This document shows positions 12,030-15,176 of a DNA stretch of 15,176 nucleotides, piece after piece. This stretch comes from Candidatus Woesearchaeota archaeon (GTDB lineage: Archaea; Nanobdellota; Nanobdellia; Woesearchaeales; 21-14-0-10-32-9): NCBI GenBank assembly GCA_007117145.1, contig SKHC01000063.1, positions 1-15,176 of the forward strand. Reading direction: 5' to 3'. Within the stretch, counting starts at the first letter, position 1, and every line of letters begins with the position of its first letter. The translations under genes and the position numbers were made by a program. The notes under the pieces are model-generated. The model did not search any database and was not told the DNA's origin. It was given only the letters and a program-made list of their open reading frames with translations.

Positions 12030-13253
12030 ATGAACCAGCCAGAAATAAACATAGGACTTGTAGGTCACGTAGATCATGGTAAAACTACTTTAACTGAGAG
12101 GCTTTCTGGTAAGTGGACCGATACTCATTCTGAAGAAGTTAAGAGAGGTATTACTATAAAGCTTGGATACGCTGATACCAGTTTTTTCAAAGATAAAAAG
12201 GGAAATTATACTGTAAAAGAAAAGAATGCTTTAACTAAAGAGAAAAATGAGTTTGTCAGAACTATAAGCTTAGTTGACGCTCCAGGTCACGAGAGTTTAA
12301 TGGCAACTATGCTTGCAGGAGCTACGCTTATGGACGGAGCTATTTTACTTATCGGTGCAAATGAGCATTGTCCTCAGCCTCAAACAAAAGAGCACTTGAT
12401 GGCTTTAGAAATTAGCGGTATTAAAAACGTTATTATTGCTCAAAACAAGATTGACTTGGTTGATGATAAAAGAGCTCTAAAGAGTTATAATCAAATTAAA
12501 GATTTTTTGAAAGGAACAAATTACGAGGATTCACCTATAGTTCCAATTAGTGCTCAACACGGTGTAAACATTGATTTGCTGATTAAAGCTATTCAAGAAC
12601 ACATTCCAACTCCTAAGAGAAATGATAAGGAAGACCCTAGGTTTTTGGTTGCAAGAAGTTTTGATATTAACAAGCCAGGTATAACTCCTGAAAACCTTGT
12701 CGGAGGTATTCTTGGAGGAAGTCTTTTATCTGGAAAGCTCAAGAAGGGTGATAGGGTTGAGATTAGACCTGGTAGAATTGTTGAAGAGCATAACCAGCTT
12801 GTTGCAAAACCTATTTTTAGTATTATTAAAAGCATCGTCGCAGGAGGTAAAGAGTATAAAGACATAACTCCAGGTGGTAGTATGGGCCTTTTAACTGAGC
12901 TTGATCCTGGCGTTGTGAAATCTGATAATTTGACAGGGAGCCTTGTTGGGCTTCCAGATAAATTGCCTCCTACTTGGTACGAGTTAAAACTTGATATTAA
13001 TTTGCTTGAAAGAGTTGTTGGTAGTCAAGAAGAAATCGAGGTTCAACCTATAAAGATGCAGGAGATGCTCATGCTTAATGTGAACAGCGCTGCTACTGTT
13101 GGTATTGTAGTTGACCTTGGTAAAAACGAGGCTATATGTAAGTTAAAACTGCCTGTTTGCGCAGATATTGGAAGCAGGGTAAGTATTAGTAGAAGAGTTG
13201 GTACTAGGTTTAGACTTATAGGTTTTGGTATCATTAAAGAGATTAAGAAATAA
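12030..13253 (+). CDS. eif2g: Translation initiation factor aIF2, gamma subunit
   Basis: This GTPase is the core of the aIF2 heterotrimer and delivers Met-tRNAi to the ribosome. It has 407 residues, near the usual archaeal length. The G domain shows G-H-V-D-H-G-K-T (12-19), switch 1 R-G-I-T-I-K-L-G-Y-A (39-48), D-A-P-G-H-E (83-88), N-K-I-D (139-142) and the I-S-A-Q-H-G G5 region. Beta-barrel domains II and III follow, ending in R-F-R-L-I-G-F-G-I-I. In most archaeal homologues a Cys-x2-Cys zinc ribbon is inserted between switch 1 and D-A-P-G-H. Here residues 50-82 are Lys/Asn-rich with no cysteine. The gene is leaderless by its TATA spacing and ends in a T-run shared with the convergent lipoprotein gene. 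Confidence 0.96.
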   Translation: MNQPEINIGLVGHVDHGKTTLTERLSGKWTDTHSEEVKRGITIKLGYADTSFFKDKKGNYTVKEKNALTKEKNEFVRTISLVDAPGHESLMATMLAGATLMDGAILLIGANEHCPQPQTKEHLMALEISGIKNVIIAQNKIDLVDDKRALKSYNQIKDFLKGTNYEDSPIVPISAQHGVNIDLLIKAIQEHIPTPKRNDKEDPRFLVARSFDINKPGITPENLVGGILGGSLLSGKLKKGDRVEIRPGRIVEEHNQLVAKPIFSIIKSIVAGGKEYKDITPGGSMGLLTELDPGVVKSDNLTGSLVGLPDKLPPTWYELKLDINLLERVVGSQEEIEVQPIKMQEMLMLNVNSAATVGIVVDLGKNEAICKLKLPVCADIGSRVSISRRVGTRFRLIGFGIIKEIKK

Positions 13254-13256
13254 TTC

Positions 13257-13288
13257 TAAAAAAAATAAAAAAATAAAAAAAAGTTTTT
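13257..13288. terminator. Bidirectional oligo-T terminator between aIF2 gamma and the lipoprotein gene
   Basis: Read from the minus strand, three T-rich runs separated by single A residues follow the lipoprotein stop (13282 down to 13257). Read from the plus strand, a T5-G-T stretch (13284-13290) follows the aIF2 gamma stop. Both convergent transcripts therefore meet oligo-T tracts of the type that stops archaeal RNA polymerase. Confidence 0.55.
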
Positions 13289-13290
13289 GT

Positions 13291-14445
13291 TTAATCAAAG
13301 ATAAACACTGGCGGTCTGTTTCTATCAATTATGTTGATTTCAACTTCTCTGCTTGTTTCTAATTGACCATCACTTACAGTAACAACTGTGTAATACACTG
13401 CAGTACATCCTCTTTCGTTACACCCGTTTGGATATGCATCGTCGTAAGTTGTGGTGTACGTTCTTGAATTCATAAATCCACTGTAGCTTATGATTAAATC
13501 GTCACCATCAGGATCGTATGCGTTTACAGGTATCGTTATTGTCTCGCCTTCATAGACTGTTATTGGCTCTATTGGTTCAAGCACTGGTGGCCTGTTCTTT
13601 GCAAGCACAGTTACTTCAAATGTTTCAATTACTTGGTCAAATCCATCAGACACTATGACGCTTGAATTATATGTTCCTCTGTCACCAAAGTCTGGTGTGT
13701 ACCTACCAAATTCATCGAATGGCTCGCTATAGATTATTTCAAGCATATCTCCATCTGGGTCTTGAGCTGATACTTCTAAGACTAGTGTTTCTGTTTCTAG
13801 CACTTCTTGATTTGGTATTGGCTCAACTTGCGGTGGTCTGTTTAACCTGTCAACTACTACGTTTATTTCTGCTGAGTTAGCTGCGCCTTTTTCATCTACT
13901 GCTCTAACTATTACTGTGTGGCTTCCGCTATCTCCGTAAGTTGTTTCTTTAGTTTCGCTGTTCATCCAACCCATTATTGCAACTTCGAAGTCATGTCCTT
14001 CTGGGTCTACGATGTTACAGTTTAGTTCAACAGTTTCTGTTTCAACAACTCTGATAGTTGTCGGGCATTCTATAACTGGTGGTCTGTTTGCTCTTAGAAC
14101 TTCAACTAACACGTATTCTGTTGTTGTAAGTATTCCGTCTGAAGCTTGAAGTCTTACTAAGTATCTTCCTTCATCTCCAAGTTCTGTTAGCCAAAGACCA
14201 TCTTCGTTGAATGGCTCACCAAACGTTATGGTTACATCTCCCCCATCAGGGTCTACAGCTGTAACAGGAATGCTTGCCAGTTCTCCTTCTGTTACTGTTA
14301 GTCTGTAGGCTGCTAATTGCTCTTGGGCATTAATTGTTTCGTTGTTCAACTCTGTCTCATTTAACAATGACATAGGGTCTTCGTTTATCGGTTGACATGC
14401 AACCACTAAAATTACTATTAAAAATAGTACGTATTTATATTTCAC
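13291..14445 (-). CDS. Predicted lipoprotein with four Ig/cadherin-like repeats
   Basis: The 384-residue protein starts with Lys/Tyr residues, a hydrophobic core and the lipobox V-V-A-C, with Cys17 as the predicted lipidation site. Four modules of about 80 residues follow. Each has an early E-x-E/T strand, a D-P-D/E-G calcium-type turn, a late S-D-G or similar strand, and a closing N-R-P-P linker. They resemble cadherin-like or Ig-like surface domains. Modules 1 and 3 share an E-P-F-(N/D)-E element, while modules 2 and 4 share G-(W/F)-M-N-S...T-T-Y. Module 4 has a small insertion with two cysteines. The chain stops right after a fifth N-R-P-P-V, where a new module would begin. GTG 14445 is preferred over GTG 14460 because GGTGGA (14452-14457) lies just before it. 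It is a likely cell-surface adhesin or spacer; the ligand is unknown. Confidence 0.87.
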   Translation of the reverse strand: MKYKYVLFLIVILVVACQPINEDPMSLLNETELNNETINAQEQLAAYRLTVTEGELASIPVTAVDPDGGDVTITFGEPFNEDGLWLTELGDEGRYLVRLQASDGILTTTEYVLVEVLRANRPPVIECPTTIRVVETETVELNCNIVDPEGHDFEVAIMGWMNSETKETTYGDSGSHTVIVRAVDEKGAANSAEINVVVDRLNRPPQVEPIPNQEVLETETLVLEVSAQDPDGDMLEIIYSEPFDEFGRYTPDFGDRGTYNSSVIVSDGFDQVIETFEVTVLAKNRPPVLEPIEPITVYEGETITIPVNAYDPDGDDLIISYSGFMNSRTYTTTYDDAYPNGCNERGCTAVYYTVVTVSDGQLETSREVEINIIDRNRPPVFIFD

Positions 14446-14451
14446 TTTTGT

Positions 14452-14498
14452 TCCACCCACATATATAATGATATTCTAACTTTTTCGTAGTATATAAA
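14452..14498 (-). promoter_or_regulatory. TATA box and Shine-Dalgarno site of the lipoprotein gene
   Basis: TTTATATA on the minus strand (14491-14498) predicts a transcription start near 14467. The resulting leader of about 22 nt carries GGTGGA (14452-14457) six bases before GTG 14445, which decides the start codon. The gene thus has its own promoter downstream of dnaJ. Confidence 0.55.
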
Positions 14499-14522
14499 TT
14501 TTTCTATGTGTCAGTGATTACA

Positions 14523-15176
14523 TCACCTGTTGAATAATTTGTCAAAAAAAGATTTTTGAGGTTTTGCACTGTCTCCTGTGCTCTTTGCAAACTCTTCTAA
14601 CAGTTCTTCTTGTTTTTTTGATAGGTTTGTTGGCACATCTATCGTTACGTGTATTTTTTGGTCTCCACTCCCATAGCTTTGAAGGTACGGTATTCCTTTA
14701 CCATGCATGTTTAGTATTGTGCCTGGTTTTGTGCCTTTGGGTATCTTTAGTTTTGCTTTGCCCTTCAGGGTCGGAACTTCTATTGTGTCTCCGAAAACTG
14801 CTTGGCTGAAGCTTATTGGAACTTCTAAGTGTATGTCGTTTCCTTCTCTTTTGAAGAATTCATGTTCTTTTACTCTTATGAATACGTATAGATCTCCTGT
14901 GTCTTTTCCTCTACCACCAGCATCTCCTTCACCGTCCATTCGAAGTCTGTTTCCATCGTCTACTCCTGCAGGTATTTTGATGTTTAATTTCTTTTCTTGC
15001 AAGGTGTATCCTCTTCCATCGCAATTATTACATGTAGTGGTTACTTCTTCTCCTGTTCCTTGGCAGTTTCCACACGTGGTTTGGGTTTGGAAGCTTCCAA
15101 ATGGTGTTCTTCTTATTTGCCTTGTGATACCGCTTCCACCACATACAGAGCAAGTTTTTGTTTTTCCCCCTTTTCC
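14523..15176 (-). CDS. dnaJ: Chaperone DnaJ (Hsp40), C-terminal part, cut by the window edge
   Basis: This co-chaperone stimulates DnaK ATPase activity and delivers substrates. The visible 217 codons run to the window edge without a start. Three C-x-x-C-x-G-x-G zinc motifs can be read (C-S-V-C-G-G-S-G, C-G-N-C-Q-G-T-G and C-N-N-C-D-G-R-G). The type I DnaJ substrate-binding domains follow, with I-P-A-G-V-D-D-G-N-R-L-R and G-D-L-Y-V-F-I-R-V. The C-terminus ends F-F-D-K-L-F-N-R. The first zinc motif, the Gly/Phe region and the J domain lie beyond 15176. The internal ATG at 15002 is not the start, because the frame stays open through the zinc motifs. dnaK and grpE are commonly adjacent and may lie outside the window. 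Confidence 0.95.
   Translation of the reverse strand, partial: GKGGKTKTCSVCGGSGITRQIRRTPFGSFQTQTTCGNCQGTGEEVTTTCNNCDGRGYTLQEKKLNIKIPAGVDDGNRLRMDGEGDAGGRGKDTGDLYVFIRVKEHEFFKREGNDIHLEVPISFSQAVFGDTIEVPTLKGKAKLKIPKGTKPGTILNMHGKGIPYLQSYGSGDQKIHVTIDVPTNLSKKQEELLEEFAKSTGDSAKPQKSFFDKLFNR

Noticed and set aside
14514..14526. Small hairpin GTGAT-TAC-ATCAC at the dnaJ stop
   Set aside because: Five base pairs around a three-base loop and no following T-run; too weak to call a terminator or regulatory site.
1..15176. CRISPR array, insertion sequence or prophage
   Set aside because: No direct-repeat array with regular spacers, no transposase or integrase, and no phage structural gene was seen; the AbiEii fragment is the only defence-type gene.

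Overview
The window comes from an AT-rich archaeon, most likely a DPANN lineage of the Woesearchaeota/Pacearchaeota type (lineage is inference). The archaeal assignment rests on translation factors aIF1A and aIF2 gamma, an archaeal-type uS7, a Dph2-family diphthamide protein, TATA promoters placed 24-29 nt before start codons, and two small P-loop ATPases with the 'xWY...NPF' amino terminus that I associate with these lineages. No insertion sequence, CRISPR array or rRNA is visible, and no stretch longer than about 120 nt lacks a gene.

Layout. 1-492 is the 3' part of an AbiEii-type nucleotidyltransferase gene. 575-650 is a tRNA-His(GTG) whose encoded CCA ends six bases before the ATG of hisS (657-1877). 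On the minus strand, 1881-3256 holds two paralogous ATPases whose catalytic residues look divided between them. Plus-strand 3358-4851 encodes a membrane protein, a small low-complexity/coiled-coil protein and a signal peptidase II homologue (LspA), whose 3' end overlaps the 3' end of aIF1A (4815-5135, minus). Minus 5190-6545 is a two-gene operon: a PLDc_N-PspC membrane protein with a Kazal-like extracytoplasmic tail, and a small secreted protein. Plus 6658-9664 carries a polytopic membrane protein translationally overlapped with a winged-helix regulator, an SppA-type peptidase, an N-terminally short Dph2 and a small unknown. Minus 9668-11911 is uS7 and CTP synthase. Plus 12030-13253 is aIF2 gamma without zinc-ribbon cysteines. 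Minus 13291-14445 is a lipoprotein with four Ig/cadherin-like modules in an ABAB order. The window closes with the 3' part of dnaJ (14523-15176, minus).

Two themes run through it. Protein synthesis: tRNA-His and HisRS, aIF1A, aIF2 gamma, uS7, diphthamide modification, and CTP supply. Envelope biology: LspA, SppA, PspC/Kazal, secreted and lipobox-bearing proteins, polytopic membrane proteins. The presence of LspA, an enzyme usually considered missing from archaea, alongside a protein with a lipobox is one of the most noteworthy points. Promoter-proximal genes mostly look leaderless, while several downstream genes or genes with a short leader have a GGTGA-like Shine-Dalgarno site.
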